64,000 nucleotides of DNA from Elephas maximus indicus (lineage: Eukaryota; Chordata; Mammalia; Proboscidea; Elephantidae): positions 142,172,823 through 142,236,822 of the forward strand of contig NC_064822.1 of assembly GCF_024166365.1 (NCBI RefSeq). Reading direction: 5' to 3'. Of this stretch, positions 23,521-36,035 are shown one piece after another. A model generated the notes under the pieces. The model searched no databases, had not been told where the DNA came from, and worked only from the letters and a program-made list of their open reading frames with translations. The translations under genes were made by a program, and so were the position numbers. Positions within the stretch are counted from its first letter, which is position 1. The number at the start of each line of letters is the position of its first letter.

Positions 23521-24103
23521 TGAATCTTGTGAAAGGAGAGAGCTTCAGTTATTAATGTTTGCTAGCGAGACAGTTACTATAACCAAACTTAATACTTAAA
23601 GACAAAAAGTACAGTTAATGATGGAACAGCTAGTAGGCACCAGACAAAATTAAGTTTCTGCTTCTACTATTGCCAGTCCTCGCTCAGCAACAGAACAAGG
23701 GCAGTATTCATTTAATTTCTATTAGTATCAAAGTTCAAATCCTTTTCTTTTAGAAAAAATATTTATCTTTTATTTAAAACAAATCAGCATAAAATATGTT
23801 AGTCTTAAAATCTGTTTCCTTCCTGGAACAATTAAAATGTGTTTAGGCATATAAAAAAAAAAAAAAAAAGGTGAATATTAGGGCTTTTGAATATGCTACA
23901 AAAGGTGTATATGGAACAAAAACAATATTAAAAATAATTTTTTGAAAGCTACTATATTATTAGCAAAGCATCACAGCAAAAGAAAACCCAAAATAGTAGA
24001 AGAGGGATTATTGTTTTTGGAATTAGTTTACAGCAGAGATCTAAAACTCAAACCCCTCTAGTGGCCACCTCCATAATATAAATGGTAGTATGGGCCAAAA
24101 AAA

Positions 24104-24275
24104 TGGAAACCCCGGTGGCATAGTGCTTAAGTGCTACAGCTGCTAACCAAAGGGTCAGCAGTTTGAATCCGCCAGGTGCTCCTTGGAAACTCTATGGGGC
24201 AGTTCTACTCTGTCCTATAGAGTTTCTATGAATCGGAATCGACTCCACAGCACTGGGTTTGGTTTTTGTTGGTTA
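24104..24275 (+). mobile_element. AfroSINE, left half of an inverted pair
   Basis: Plus-strand copy from 'ggaaaccccggtggcatagt' to 'actgggtttggtttttgttg'. Its tail faces the tail of the minus-strand copy that begins a few bases later. Confidence 0.94.
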
Positions 24276-24280
24276 TGGAC

Positions 24281-24452
24281 CAAAAAAAAAAAAAAAAAAA
24301 CCCAAACCCGTTGCCGTTGAGTCCCACTCACAGCAACTCTACAGGACAGAGTAGAACTGCACCATAGGGTTTCCAAAGAGTGGCTGCTGGATTCAAACTG
24401 CCAACCTTTTGGTTAGCAGCCAAGCTCTTAACCACTGTGCCACCAGGGCTCC
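24281..24452 (-). mobile_element. AfroSINE, right half of an inverted pair
   Basis: Minus-strand copy starting with an A run and 'cccaaacccgttgccgttga' and ending 'tgccaccagggctcc'. With 24104-24275 it makes a tail-to-tail inverted repeat of about 170-base arms. Confidence 0.94.
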
Positions 24453-25386
24453 ATGCCAGGAGGGTGCTACTCAAAGAGTGAGGGGCTGCTACTCCTTGTT
24501 CCAGACGATTGCTGACACGTAAGAATTCAGAGCCAGCACCGTCAATCTTCCAACTTTTCAAAAGAAGCCAGAAGTCTGGACTTTTATGTGAATACCCCTA
24601 ATTTTTCTATGTGAATATCACATAATTTTAATTAATTTTTTATGAACATTATGCATGCCTCACAGAGTGGTTTAAAAAACAAAAACATCTCAATGATCAA
24701 CAATAGAAAAACCAGTAGGAAATTAGGAAACTCTTATTTTCTCATATTTACCCTACATAAATTTTTTTTTAATTATTGATAATAACATGAGTAATACAAT
24801 GGAATCTAGCTTTTAAAATACAAAATGCCTATAATCAGGAATAATTTTATATAGTACCCATGTCCGATTTAAAGTAGGAATTAGAATTTAAATAATAAGT
24901 TTACATCAAAAACACCAATGTATCGCTGAGAAAAATCTACTTCTCAAGGAATATGCATGAAAACAACTTTGTTTTACCAAGGACAGTACATGTCTTAAAT
25001 GATTTTCATTTAAAACTATCTTATAAAAAACATTTAAAAGATATAATCTACACAGTAGGCAAACAATAGCTTAAGGCATTTGAAAAATATTACATTAATG
25101 AACCACTCCTAGAAATAATCATTCACCAGTTCTTTCTTATTGACTTTTTTGTAGGTGGTCATGAAGATTTTTGTGACGTCTTAAGTTGTAATGATACACG
25201 TTATCAAGTCCAGTCCACATCATTTTCTATTTTTTTCATACTTAACCATCATATTTTTTTTATTTAGGTAGAGTGAGTCACAGTGCAGGTTGCTGTCACA
25301 GTTTCTGCTGAACTATTAATTAGGAAGAGCCAATTCAAAGGATTATTTAAGAGAAACAAAGTGTTTTCAAAATTTGGTCTTCTTAC

Positions 25387-25555
25387 CTCTTTCGTTTTCT
25401 TTTGTTAATCCTCTGGAGTAAGCAGAAGTTATACCTACAAGACTATTTGGCCTGTTTAGTTGACTTGAAGTGTAGAGTGAACTGCTCATGGTAGAAAGTG
25501 AAGAAGATGGAGTGGTTGAACTTGAAGTTGATGCTGGTCTGTAACGCTGGTAAGT
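25387..25555 (-). CDS. PPP1R12A: PPP1R12A exon (765-821)
   Basis: Reads TYQRYRPASTSSSTTPSSSL, STMSSSLYTSSQLNRPNS and ends SRGLTKENER plus one base of Glu821. The acceptor is TTCCACAG and the donor is GAGAG followed by GTAAGA. It is a Ser-rich low-complexity segment. Small differences from human (Ala for Val in RYRPAS, Thr for Ala in SLYTS, Leu for Ile in RGLTK) look like ordinary species variation. Confidence 0.97.
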
Positions 25556-25800
25556 CTGTGGAACATCAAAATTAAAACCCATTTGAAATATTAAACACAG
25601 TTAAAAACAAACAGAACACGTAAGTCAATAAAGAAAAGGTATTTACTGTTCTAATTAAGCCACAGTAATTCGGATTTCCAGTTAAAGTATTTTCAAGCAC
25701 TCTCTGTATGGTGTGCTGGTATACAAATCCCTTGTATATGGAGAAACACAAGAAAATATTCTTAACATCTGACCTAGCTGTATTGCTGGTGTACTATTAC

Positions 25801-26001
25801 CTCATCATATGTTCTGGAGTATTTCTGTTTATATTCATCTTCCCTAGATGTTTCTGACTCCTTCTTTTCTTCTTGCTTCTCTTTATCCTGTTTTTCTTTT
25901 TCCTCTTTCTCTTTTTCTTCATTTTCTTGTTCTCTGGTTCGGGTAGAGCGACTTCTTCCTATTGTTTTTTCAGCCTCTTGAAGATCAGTCAATGTCACCC
26001 C
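25801..26001 (-). CDS. PPP1R12A: PPP1R12A exon: charged Glu/Lys-rich helix (698-764)
   Basis: Encodes 67 codons beginning GVTLTDLQEAEKTIGRSRST, followed by a highly charged EKEKEEKEKQDKEK run and ending KYSRTYDE. It continues directly from Thr696-Gln, so GVTL is the C-terminal flank of the ROCK site. The acceptor is TTTGCAG and the donor is GAG followed by GTAATA. It is in phase 0 at both ends. Confidence 0.97.
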
Positions 26002-26109
26002 CTGCAAACAAAAAGAATTTAATTATGAGGTGCATTAAAACTTGTTTCAAAGGAAAGGAATATTTTAGAAGGAGATTATTAAAGGTCAAATACTGGTTTG
26101 CAAACTAAG

Positions 26110-26480
26110 AAACAGATTTTCTACCCAGCAAGTCACATTCATTCAATCAGGTATCACTCACTACAAGCAAGCACAATGACAGGTACTGGGAAAGATATAT
26201 ACACATGTAAGAAATTGTCTCTACATGCAAAAAAAGAAAAATATAGTATCAGAGATGACAGAAATGCCACATGAATATGTAATGCTCTCAAGAAGTTCAG
26301 AGAAGGACACATATATTACATTTTATGTATTTATGTTTTTATATATGTGTTTCTGTATATACACACATCATAATTATTAAGGCTTACAGAGGAGAATCCA
26401 TCAAAGAAATCATTTTTGAAGATTATGCCTTGAACAGGTTAGATTTCAAGATGTAAAAGGTACAAAGAAAAGAAGTATGT
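26110..26480 (+). repeat. Possible L2-like remnant
   Basis: 'attcaatcaggtatcactca' then 'gcacaatgacaggtactggg' resembles the L2 region that reads 'tgccaggcactgttctaggt' in better copies. It is weak and very diverged. Confidence 0.35.
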
Positions 26481-27053
26481 TAAGATACTAGCAAATAGTT
26501 CAGCTTTAAAGCTAAGTAATGATTAGGATTAAATAGCTGAAACTGGACTGTGGAGATCCTCAACGGTAGGAAGGTAAAGACAGATATCATGGCAAAGAGG
26601 AGGTAAAGAAGTAATAAGTAGCCTGAGTAACATTTTTCTCATACTTACACATTAGCTGTTTGATATTAATAATATAAAAAGAGGCCTATCCTCTACCACT
26701 CCCTGCCCACCTCCAAATATTCACAGAACTTTTAATAATAAGTATTAGACATCATATATGATTAATTCATTTTAACACTTTTAAACACTCTGTGTTATGC
26801 ACTATATTAGGAATGAGGATATAAAATAAATATTCAAAGAAACACAAAGGCATACAGCTAATGATACAAAAAATAACAGTAAAAGTGCAACCATGTTGTT
26901 ATATACAAAAGGTGATGGAAGGATTACTAAGGTAAGCTTTATCTTTTGAGATTTGCTCACACTATATAATGACATCAATATTTTCATAGGACAGTGAAAA
27001 GTAAGAAGGAGAAAAGTAATTTAAGTTTTAAATATTATACATATTAAATATAC

Positions 27054-27144
27054 CTGTGTTGATCTTCTAGACTGTCTTGCTTGTCTAGATCTTGCTTTTC
27101 TTTGGGATTCTGACTCTTCATCCCTAACAGGAGTGAGGTATGAT
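27054..27144 (-). CDS. PPP1R12A: PPP1R12A exon with Ser668, Ser695 and inhibitory Thr696
   Basis: Completes Arg667 and reads SYLTPVRDEESESQRKARSR then QARQSRRSTQ. The RRST Thr is number 696 in human numbering, the main ROCK/ZIPK inhibitory site. The Ser just before it (695), Ser692 and Ser668 are known PKA/PKG sites. The acceptor is TACTTTAG and the donor is CAG followed by GTATAT. The intron on its 5' side is about 7.3 kb. Confidence 0.97.
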
Positions 27145-27754
27145 CTAAAGTAATAAATAAATATTGTTAGTTGGAGATAAAATACTTACGAATACAATTA
27201 TATATGAATATGTGTGAATGAAACACACAAGTTTAGTATTTTTAATGGGTTTTAAGAAAAAGAGTCTTCAGAAATTAGTTGTGTCCACTGTGAAATTCAA
27301 CAATGCACTCTAGTAATCAATTTCTTTTTGGACTGGAACTAATCATATTAACGTATATTTTTCCAGTTCTTCCTACTTTTTTTTTTTTTAAATCATGTAA
27401 TCTTGAGGAATACACTTTTAAAAAAGGACTTAACAGAATCTAAGTTTAAAGATTTTAGCTCTATTGAAAGAGGTACAAGCATTTCATTTAGCAAAATCAC
27501 AATTTACTAGGATGGATTGGAAGTAAAAACATTTTTTTGTTTTGTTGTTTTGATTCAGGAAGTTTTTTTCCCCAACAATGTCAGTGAAAACTAGTAATTT
27601 AACCTCTTCTTTGAAGCAACATTCAATGTTAATTCTTAAGTTTGTCCTAAACTTGAGCTAAAATTTACCTATTAATCATATTCCTGCAATGGGTTCTGTT
27701 CTATTGTTTTTTTTACAGCCATACTGAAAAAGAACTTTAAATTCCCAACAGTAT

Positions 27755-28200
27755 TTTCAAATATTTGAAGAGAGGTATCGAATTCCTTTCTAAATCTTTT
27801 ATTCTCTAAGATAAGTAGTCCTAGTTCCTTCCATCACCCTGCTAAGCCCCTTTTTTGGTTCCGTGAAACATCAACCTAGATGACAAGTGATGGTATCTGG
27901 CTAACCTCTAGCATCTGTCAATGTCTTCTTCCAGTACACCATTAGAACTGAATGCAACATTCAGATTACGAGATGACAGGTGAGGAGGGAGTGCTCCCTT
28001 GTATTCTTGTCATTATTAATGATGTTTTTGGTAGACATCACATCTTGTTCTAAAAATTGAAGCTTTTTTTTTTAAAAATACATGAACTATTTGTAAGCCA
28101 GCATCTTACTGTTGAGTGATTTTCTGATATGAAGAAATGTACTTGGCATGTATCTTTAGTAAATTTCATCAGATTATGGTCCATTCCTGTCACAGAATGT
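27755..28200 (+). repeat. Possible CR1/L3-like LINE remnant
   Basis: The order of 'taagtagtcctagttccttc', 'catctgtcaatgtcttcttcc', 'actgaatgcaacattcagat' and 'gtaagccagcatcttactg' resembles ancient L3/CR1 3' sequence. The identification is from memory and tentative. Confidence 0.4.
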
Positions 28201-29461
28201 GCACAGTTTCAAAAGCATACAATCTATGTCAAGAGTTAAATAGCTGATAAAACTGTCAAACAGGCAGACAAGACAGAACTGGCAAAACACTGGAACTTCC
28301 CTTCAATAGCCAGTATTACTTGAAAGTTCAATCATTATACTTTATCTAATTATATTACTATCTAGCTCATATTTCTCAGAAAACACAAATTTAATAAATC
28401 AATTTTCTATGTTGTTTATTAAATTTATTGAGTTTATACTACCGTACCCCTCTCCAAACCTCAAGCAATGGTCTAGTAAGTTCTTTATTCAAATGCTACC
28501 TTTAAAAAGGCTCTTTTGTTATGTTTAGTGCTCAATTTGTAATTCATTCTGCTCTTTAGCCTCCCTGATACTATTCATAACAAACTTCTGAATTTATCCT
28601 GCTTTTTAATACCTTATTGTCTATGTTTTGTATGTCCTTTAAAACTCTTGAGTTCACAGAATTCAACCATATCTTCAAGCTCCTTAGAAGCATTAACAAT
28701 TTCTTCAGAATTCTATTTAGAGCGGTCACATTCCTTTTAAGTACACAGGAACTCATCTCTTTCCCTCCACACTCCTGAATTTTCTGAAATCTGTCCCTCT
28801 AAAACTAGAATGCACAACTCATTATTCCTAGCACTCACCTCCTTATATAATTAACTACTGTAAGATGACAATGCCATTTCCTACTAAACATCGTAGTTGC
28901 CTTCATTTCCTCAATTAGCTCTTACCTTATTGGCTATAATTAGTTCCAGAGGGCTGGTTCCCCTTGTTGCTTCTACTATAATTAGAGATGAACTGTGAGC
29001 AAGGTAAAGTCAAGAAATTCTCAAGTTTTTACTTGAATTGAGCCACCCAGCAAATTCAAAGAAAGATGAAAATTCCACTACTACTATATTTTGACTTAAG
29101 TTTGTTTTTATGCCCTTGTTTGAGAAAATATCACCTGTTTCCTCTAGCTGGTTGAGTAACTTATGGTAATGTCTCATGAAGATATAACTTTTTTTTCTCT
29201 TTTTAATTTCATCCATATGTCCTCTACCATGTTTTCACCTCTGTGTTTCTAGGACATCCTGAAAGATTGTATCTTTTTGCTGTTAGACTAGCACTATATT
29301 TATGCCATCAACAAGGCATTTCATTGAAGAGCTCCACTTACCAAATTTGGTTTCTACTAAAATATTAGTACTGCACTAAGTCCATAACCTAAAATTTTAA
29401 TTTATTTATTTTTTAGTTATATTCCTAATTGTTACTTTAACTTGTTCTCCTAAAAATACAA

Positions 29462-29485
29462 GGTGGGGGGTGGGGGGGAGGGTGG
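29462..29485 (+). repeat. G-rich tract, possible G-quadruplex
   Basis: Runs of 6, 7 and 3 G with further GG on either side within 24 bases, separated by single T or A. It lies on the non-template side of the intron with respect to PPP1R12A (the transcript carries the C-rich complement). Confidence 0.7.
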
Positions 29486-30584
29486 AATCCACTTGATCAC
29501 ATACATTGGTTATCAATCTTTCCTTAGTTTGACTTTCCCTTAGTTGAGATTCTGCTACATATGGCTTCATCGGTACCAATGCACAGATCCAAGGAGGGAA
29601 GTACAATTGGTAGGGCCAGCCCTCTTTTCCATGATATTCATGCTGCACTAAGGCTGATGCTTCTCTCTTCTTCCATTGTTTTATATTCCCATTCTGTTTA
29701 CATATCAGCTCTCTTTGGATTTTAAGCTTTTTATTTAGAGAAACTTCCTAGTTTTTACAACAACTAGAGTAATTTTCTGGAACAAGTAACTTAAAGAGAG
29801 AAAGAGAATAACTGATCATCTTTCTGAATGTTTAAAAAACATTAACTCTGGGGTATGATATAAGGGGCATAACTGACACAGAAGTTGATTAATAAATTTG
29901 GGAAATGCTACACATTCCAGCCTCCTCTAAGAAAATCTCAGTAACATACTAAAGGATCTGAGAAGAATCAAGGGAAGAAACCTGTTTTTGTTAAACTTAG
30001 CATTTCACAAAAATATTTAAGTAAGAAATTCTTTTTTTTTTGGTGGAACACCTATTAATACAAGGTACAGAGGTGTACCTTGCAACATCAATTCAGAAAA
30101 TATGTTCTCAGTGGCTAATTTTTATTCATTCATTTAAAACTTATGTACCTACTGGACCTGCCATGCAAATGATTTCTTTTTTGGACTTCCACCAGATGAA
30201 AAAATAAATAAATAAGTATAAGTAGATGAAACCTAAACATGATAGCCAATCTGGTTAAAGAAAATTTATAGCAGGCCAGATGGCTCCACCTATCACTTCA
30301 GCATTTCATAAGCTGCTCTGAAAACAAGTATGAACATGCACTATTGAACTCTGGTTTCTTCTCTGTATGACCAAAGTTTTCGTATTTAGTTTAGAACAGG
30401 AAAAACCAATATGAACCTTGTGTTGTCACTTCCCTGTTTTACTCCGATGGCAGATAGCATTTATCAACCATTGCACTCTCTCTTAACGAGCCTGGATTCT
30501 TTTTCAACAATTTCAAGTTACTATGCAAGTTAATAAATTGATTTATCATACCTGGTTTAACATAAAAAAAAAACATATGCAGGT

Positions 30585-30762
30585 AAAAAAAAAAACAAAA
30601 AAACAAACAAACAAAAACCCACTGAGTGGGTTCTGACTCATAGTGAGCCTATAGGACAGAGGAGAACTGCCCCATAGGGTTTCCAAGGACTGGCTACTGG
30701 GTTTGAATTGTTGACCCCTGGTTAGCAGTCATAGCTCTTAACCACTAAGTCACCAGGGCTCT
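30585..30762 (-). mobile_element. AfroSINE
   Basis: Minus-strand copy with an expanded A/ACAAA tail ('aaacaaacaaacaaaaaccc') and head 'gtcaccagggct'. Flanks tatgcaggt (left) and tatgcaggt (right) are the target-site duplication. Confidence 0.94.
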
Positions 30763-31004
30763 GTATGCAGGTTAAACCAAATCTGTTAATATGCAGGCTA
30801 AGGGGATGAAAATTACTAGTTGAAAGATTTATAAAATCCATTCATTATAATTTTCCATACATTTGCTCCAAATTAGCCTAAAAAATTCTAGCGTATCAAT
30901 TTGTAATATACAATATATTTCCTCTAATTGATTGCTGCCATCTGATACTTCCTTTTTCTCCTCTGGGGTCCTTACCTTAAGCAGACCTCAAAGAACAGTA
31001 TATA

Positions 31005-31170
31005 ACAAACCAAAAAACAAAACCCATTGCCATCAAGTTGATTCTGACTCATAATGACCTTATAGGACATGGTAGAATGCCCCACAGGGTTTCCAAGGAG
31101 CAGCTGGTGGATTTGAACTGCCAATCTTTTGGTTAGCAGTCAAGCTCTTAACTACTGTCACCAGGGCTCC
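31005..31170 (-). mobile_element. AfroSINE
   Basis: Minus-strand copy, 'aaacccattgccatcaagtt' to 'ctgtcaccagggctcc', only about 240 bases from the previous copy and in the same orientation. Confidence 0.94.
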
Positions 31171-33182
31171 AAGAATAGGATATAGAGGAGTAAGATAATT
31201 TACATATTTTTTTAATTCCAAAGAATTGATTATCAAAAAGACAGCAGAATATACTGGCCAGTCCGTCATATTGGATCTCTTTCTTATAGCTATCCAGGGT
31301 ATACAGTTTTACTCTTAGTAGGCTTAGATGGCTTACTATTTTCTGATCAGAGGTTTTTTTTTTTTTTTTTAATTAAGGCTATTTTTCAATAAATGCAATT
31401 ATTCTATGGTTTATTTCACTGACATTCATTAATTCAAATGTTTATTTATAATATCTACATTTCGGTTAGTCAAGAAAATTACACCTTAAACTGAACAGCC
31501 ACACTTGTTTCCCATGCAGCATTTTTCCTTCCAGAGTGAAGGAAATGGGAGCTGGCTGAGTCAAAGAGTGGTTACACTAAAGCAATAGTTCCATGTGAAT
31601 TCACTCTACAAGTACAAAATTATTAGTAAGGTATTGTTTTGCATTATGAAAAGACGATGGAGGATTAGGAGTATTTAAATAGGAAAAGAATTTGCTATAT
31701 GCTCCACTATTTAAAGGTAGCTTCTCCTATCTACTGCCAGTGAAAAATTAAACCAAGAAAAATCCTAACCAACAAAAACAGGATATCCTGATTAATAAAA
31801 ATAGGAAAATTTGAGAATACTGTGGAATTTAATAGTGTGCATGGTAACTTTGCATAATACCCTCTGGTACATATGGTATAAATATACTGCTTTTCCTTCT
31901 TCGGCCAAAATGTATTCTTGAATCATTATATATACATTTTTTGGAAAATTTTCAATCACGTATTTCAGGACCATTAATGAAATTTAACTAAAAGACAAAC
32001 AGAAGAGGCCAACAATGTGTTCAAAATTGCAAACAATTATTTCACGTGGAACCAAACACAAACATTAATATTACTGCAAACATCACTGAAACAAAGACAA
32101 GCAAAATCTCTGTACAGACCAGAAAACATGTCGACAAACACATTTTGTTTCTCATGCTCTTAGAACCTGCTCTGTCCTAACAATATCTCCAAATGCATCA
32201 TTTTCAATCTTTAATGTCTCCCCGTCAATTCTAAAAAGTTGATTCAACTCCCTCCGACAGAACACAAAAATAAAGAACACGGAGGTTAAGTATCATAACT
32301 TGTTCTGTAAGAACTGATGATTCCGGGGCAACATTCATTAGGATTTAATTGTCACTGGAGAAATTTTTAAAAGCATGGAATGCTAAAGACAAAGATTTTT
32401 TTAAAATTAAAAATTACGTAACTAGAACACCTCAATTTACAGAAAAGGAAATTTTAACCCAGAGAGGATTCTGATCAGGGAATATGGCAGAAAAGGAGTA
32501 AAAAACCAAGGACTCCAAACCCTTCCTTCCTTCAACTCCCCTGAAAGAAAAACAAAGCCTTTAAACTTATTTTTAGTAGAAGAAAATGATAGATGCCTTA
32601 AAATCCTTTTATTTCTGTTGGTTGTATAGTCTTATTGAAAGTACCACGAAGACCTAGAACTGGTTTAAATTTATAGGGAAAAAAAAAGGGATGAATAATG
32701 AAAATGATATGACCAACACTAGTAATTCAAATCAAAAAGTGCTCAAAATATTAATTTTGAGTCTCTAACTTGCACTGGTGTTACAGAAATATCATTGTAT
32801 GTTACTATAAAAATAGAAATGAAATATAAATATTCTGATAGAAACTAAAGATGTAATAATAGAAAGAAAATATTTAAAATTGTAGTTTTAAGAGTCCCAA
32901 CAAAATCGGTATTGAAGATTTGGCCTTTATAACAGTAACTTGTTACTTTTCATATACTCACCACAAATATTTACTGTAAGGCTGCTACTAACATAGGTCA
33001 GGCATTTTGCTAGGCACCAGAGACAAAAGATGAGTATCACTTGGTATATCAACAATATGTGCCAGAAATAAAAGTTAATCTGGTTGATATTTTAGTAAGT
33101 AAATGATTTACACTGAATTTCTGAAGATTTTCTTCTTTTTTAAGAGAAAAAAAAAAAAAAAAACCTCAACCCTAGGGACTAT

Positions 33183-33316
33183 GCATCATATAGCAGAAAG
33201 AGCACTGAACTGATTCTCCTGCAATCTTGGGTCTAGCCTCAGTTTTCACACTAAGTAACTGTACTTAACATCTCTGGGTCTCAGTTTCCTTATCTGTAAA
33301 GCAAGGATATCACAAA
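33183..33316 (+). repeat. MIR
   Basis: 'gcagaaagagcactgaactg', 'taagtaactgtacttaacat', 'ctctgggtctcagtttcctt' and 'atctgtaaagcaagg' follow the MIR core order closely. Confidence 0.85.
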
Positions 33317-33507
33317 AAGTAATAGGCAATTTCCTTTCCACATCTGTGATTCCATACCAACAGTCAGTTGCAGGAAAAAGTGAGCAATGCTCTTAAATGC
33401 CTTTAAGCACATAAAATAAATTCATAGATTCTTTTTTTCCTTTTCAATCAATGAGTGCCTACTGTGTACCAGTATAAAACTAAGGGAATGTATTCAATAA
33501 AATTAAG

Positions 33508-33704
33508 GCATTCTGGTAAAGGAGTGGTTAAGCGCTCAACTGCTAACCAAAAGGTTGAGGGTCGAATCCACTAGCTGCTCTGTGGGTGAAAGACGTGGCA
33601 GTCTGTTTTCCATAAAGACTACAGCCTTGGAATCCCTACGGGGCAGTTCTACTCTGTCCTACAGGGTTGCTATGAGTCAGAGTCGACAGCAGTGGGTTTG
33701 GTTA
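33508..33704 (+). mobile_element. AfroSINE variant with extra internal segment
   Basis: Plus-strand copy from 'aggcattctggtaaaggagt' to 'cgacagcagtgggtttggtt' with an inserted segment 'gtgaaagacgtggcagtctg'. It is flanked by about 50-bp imperfect direct repeats that begin tactgtgtaccag. Confidence 0.9.
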
Positions 33705-34052
33705 CTGTGTACCAGAATTAAAAATAAGTGAATACATTCAACAAACAAAATTAATTGGCTTAAATACATGCACCGAAGCTTTGCCTTAACAATATAATCT
33801 TAAAATGAATTTCTCAAAAAACCAACTGCAATAGTTTAATATCTATCATGTTTCTTAAAAATATGGGGGACCCAACGAGAAGAATGATAAAACCTGTTTT
33901 TTATACATGCTACGTCTAGTGTTCGTGTATGTTTAGGTCTTCATTATAAAAAAAATGTTTTGAATTAAAACCATCACCAAAAAACTAAAATGGCTAAGAA
34001 GACACCTATCTCACTCACTGCCTATAAACAAAAACATCACTCTGTCAGAAGT

Positions 34053-34266
34053 GGATTGTTGTTGTTGTTAGTTGCTCTCAAGTCAATTCCAAGTTACAGC
34101 AACCCCATGGGTGCAGAGTAGAACTGCTCCACAGGGTTTTTAAGGCTATGACTTCTCAGAAGCTGATCACCAGGTCTGTCTTTAGAGGCACCTCTAGGTG
34201 GATTTGAGCTGTCAACCTTTTGGCTAGTAGTCAAGTGTTTAACCGTTTGCACCACACAGGGACTCC
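34053..34266 (-). mobile_element. Older AfroSINE variant
   Basis: Minus-strand copy of the longer variant: GTT-repeat at the left, 'ctctcaagtcaattccaagt', the 'gaggcacctctaggtggatt' segment and 'caccacacagggactcc' head. It ends about 200 bases from the exon at 34462. Confidence 0.88.
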
Positions 34267-34461
34267 AGAGGTGGGTTACCAAGTCTAAATGATAATAATC
34301 CCTACCTATGTCAATTTACATAGCTCTGAGCTGACAAAGATTATTTCATTTATTAGGTCACTGGATAGATGGGTCACCAACTTCATGAGATTAAAAAAAA
34401 AAAAAAGACTTTCATCACTGGGCAAGGTATTATCAGCAGTACTATTAAGACCTTTACACAC

Positions 34462-34638
34462 CTGCGTCTCTCCCTGACCTCTGATGTGGAGGAGACAGTG
34501 CCAGCAGTAGTTGTAGTCAGGGTTGTGGTAGAAGCTGCAGCATTTACAACAGTTGGAGCAACAGGAATGGTCACTGCCGTAGGAACACTGTCCTTTTCTT
34601 TTTCAGTACTATCCTCAGCCCACAAACGATTTGAGGTA
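34462..34638 (-). CDS. PPP1R12A: PPP1R12A exon (608-667), 177 nt
   Basis: Completes Ser608 and reads TSNRLWAEDSTEKEKDSVPT, then an Ala/Val/Thr-rich run (TTTLTTTTAGTVSS) and EVRERR, ending two bases into Arg667. The acceptor is GATGCTCTAG and the donor is CGCAG followed by GTGTGT. It is also a multiple of three with matching phases, hence skippable. It leads straight into the basic phosphorylation cluster of the next exon. Confidence 0.96.
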
Positions 34639-35020
34639 CTAGAGCATCATAAGCAGCAACACAAAAAGAGAAAAGGAAAACAGCTAAACAATGAAAGCAC
34701 TTCTAGAAGCTGAAAACATGTGACTTGACGAATGGATTTTTTTAAAACAGAAGTCCAGACATCTTTCAACCATGAACCAAAAAGCTCACCCACAGCTATC
34801 AAAGAAAGAAACTTACATTTTAAGCAATCTAATAAGAAAAGTTCTTAATTCAGGAACTTAATTTTTTTTCCCCTGGCATGCATAATTACCTCTTTTTGGT
34901 ACCATTTTTTTCTGTAAATAAGGTAAATGAAAAAATCCAGAGCCCCACGATCTAAACAAAAACGCATGCACATACATAAGCACACAGTAGACCTGAACAC
35001 AAAATGGATCTGTGACTTAC

Positions 35021-35188
35021 CTGCTTTGTGTGCCTGCTGAGGAAGAACCCGTTGTAATCTTTGTAGTAGTGCTTGTGCTGGAAAGCAGGCTTTTCTGAAG
35101 CCCAGCTGCAGAGGTAACTGTTGGTGTTGATGTGGTGCTTGGAACACTAGAACTAATCAAATCATCTTGTCTTCTACCAAAGGAGCAA
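35021..35188 (-). CDS. PPP1R12A: PPP1R12A cassette exon, 56 codons (552-608)
   Basis: Completes Ser552, then reads CSFGRRQDDLISSSVPSTTS followed by a Thr/Ser-rich run ending AGTQS. The acceptor is TCCTTTAG and the donor is AGCAG followed by GTAAGT. At 168 nt with phase 2 on both sides it is skippable. A human isoform lacking about residues 552-607 is known and corresponds to skipping this exon, part of the 'central insert' variation of MYPT1. Confidence 0.96.
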
Positions 35189-35878
35189 CTAAAGGAAAGA
35201 GTCATATCTATATAGGATGTGTTTGTATGTGTATTCTACAGTTAATGTTTATACATTATACAGACTCACAAGGCTACGAAAAATATAACATCGTGTTCCT
35301 AAATACACCACCAGCTCCAGCACCAAGAGTTGCATCTACAACTTGCTAGAGTCTAGATATTTAACTAATTTGGTAGTGTATCATTTTACTGCTCCCCCTC
35401 TAAACAAGACTCAAAGGTGATTTGATCTGATATTTCACATTTCTAGAACTATTCCAGACTATATGTTTAGCTGAGCCTGAGAAAAATACTTTGGTTTGGT
35501 TTCACCCAGGGAAAGCAAGACTGATATTTTTGAAGAAAACTGTTTTAGCGATGGGTCAAATCCCTAAGAGTGGCCCATGCCAGTATTATATGTGTTCATA
35601 TGGCTGCTTTCAGAAGAGAAATAATTTATACATTTTTTGTTTCCCCTCCAATATGGTATTACCAACATTCTCATTCAAGGCATTTTTATAGCTCTGAGCT
35701 CCAAGGTGAGCAGAAACCTTCCAGTTCACCAAATGATGACCAGATTAATCACATCATTAACCTATTTCAATTGTTCTTGTCAATTACATAAGCATTTCCT
35801 TTTATAGTATGCTACAATCTAGAATATACCACAAAATATACCGAGTTGAATTAAATATATACTAGAAGGCATCCCACT

Positions 35879-36035
35879 GAAACCTGCTGCCATTGAGTCG
35901 ATTCCGACTCACAGCGACCCTACAGGACAGAGTAGAACTGCCCCACAGAGCTTCCAAGGAGCATATGGTGGAGTTGAACTGGCGGCCATTTGGTTAGCAG
36001 CCAGAGCACATAACCACTACGCCACCGGGGTTTCC
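35879..36035 (-). mobile_element. AfroSINE
   Basis: Minus-strand copy, 'gaaacctgctgccattgagt' to 'acgccaccggggtttccc'. It lies about 200 bases from the donor of the 517-552 exon. Confidence 0.93.

Larger units (their letters stand above)
27145..30584 (-). other. PPP1R12A: Part of the 7.3 kb intron before Thr696 exon
   Basis: Contains the tentative CR1/L3 remnant and the G-rich tract. Stretch 28410-29400 is low in recognised repeats; no gene or RNA was found in it. Confidence 0.5.

Noticed and set aside
29406-29648. 80-codon minus-strand open frame
   Set aside because: No recognisable protein; covers a G-rich intronic tract and has no splice or promoter context.
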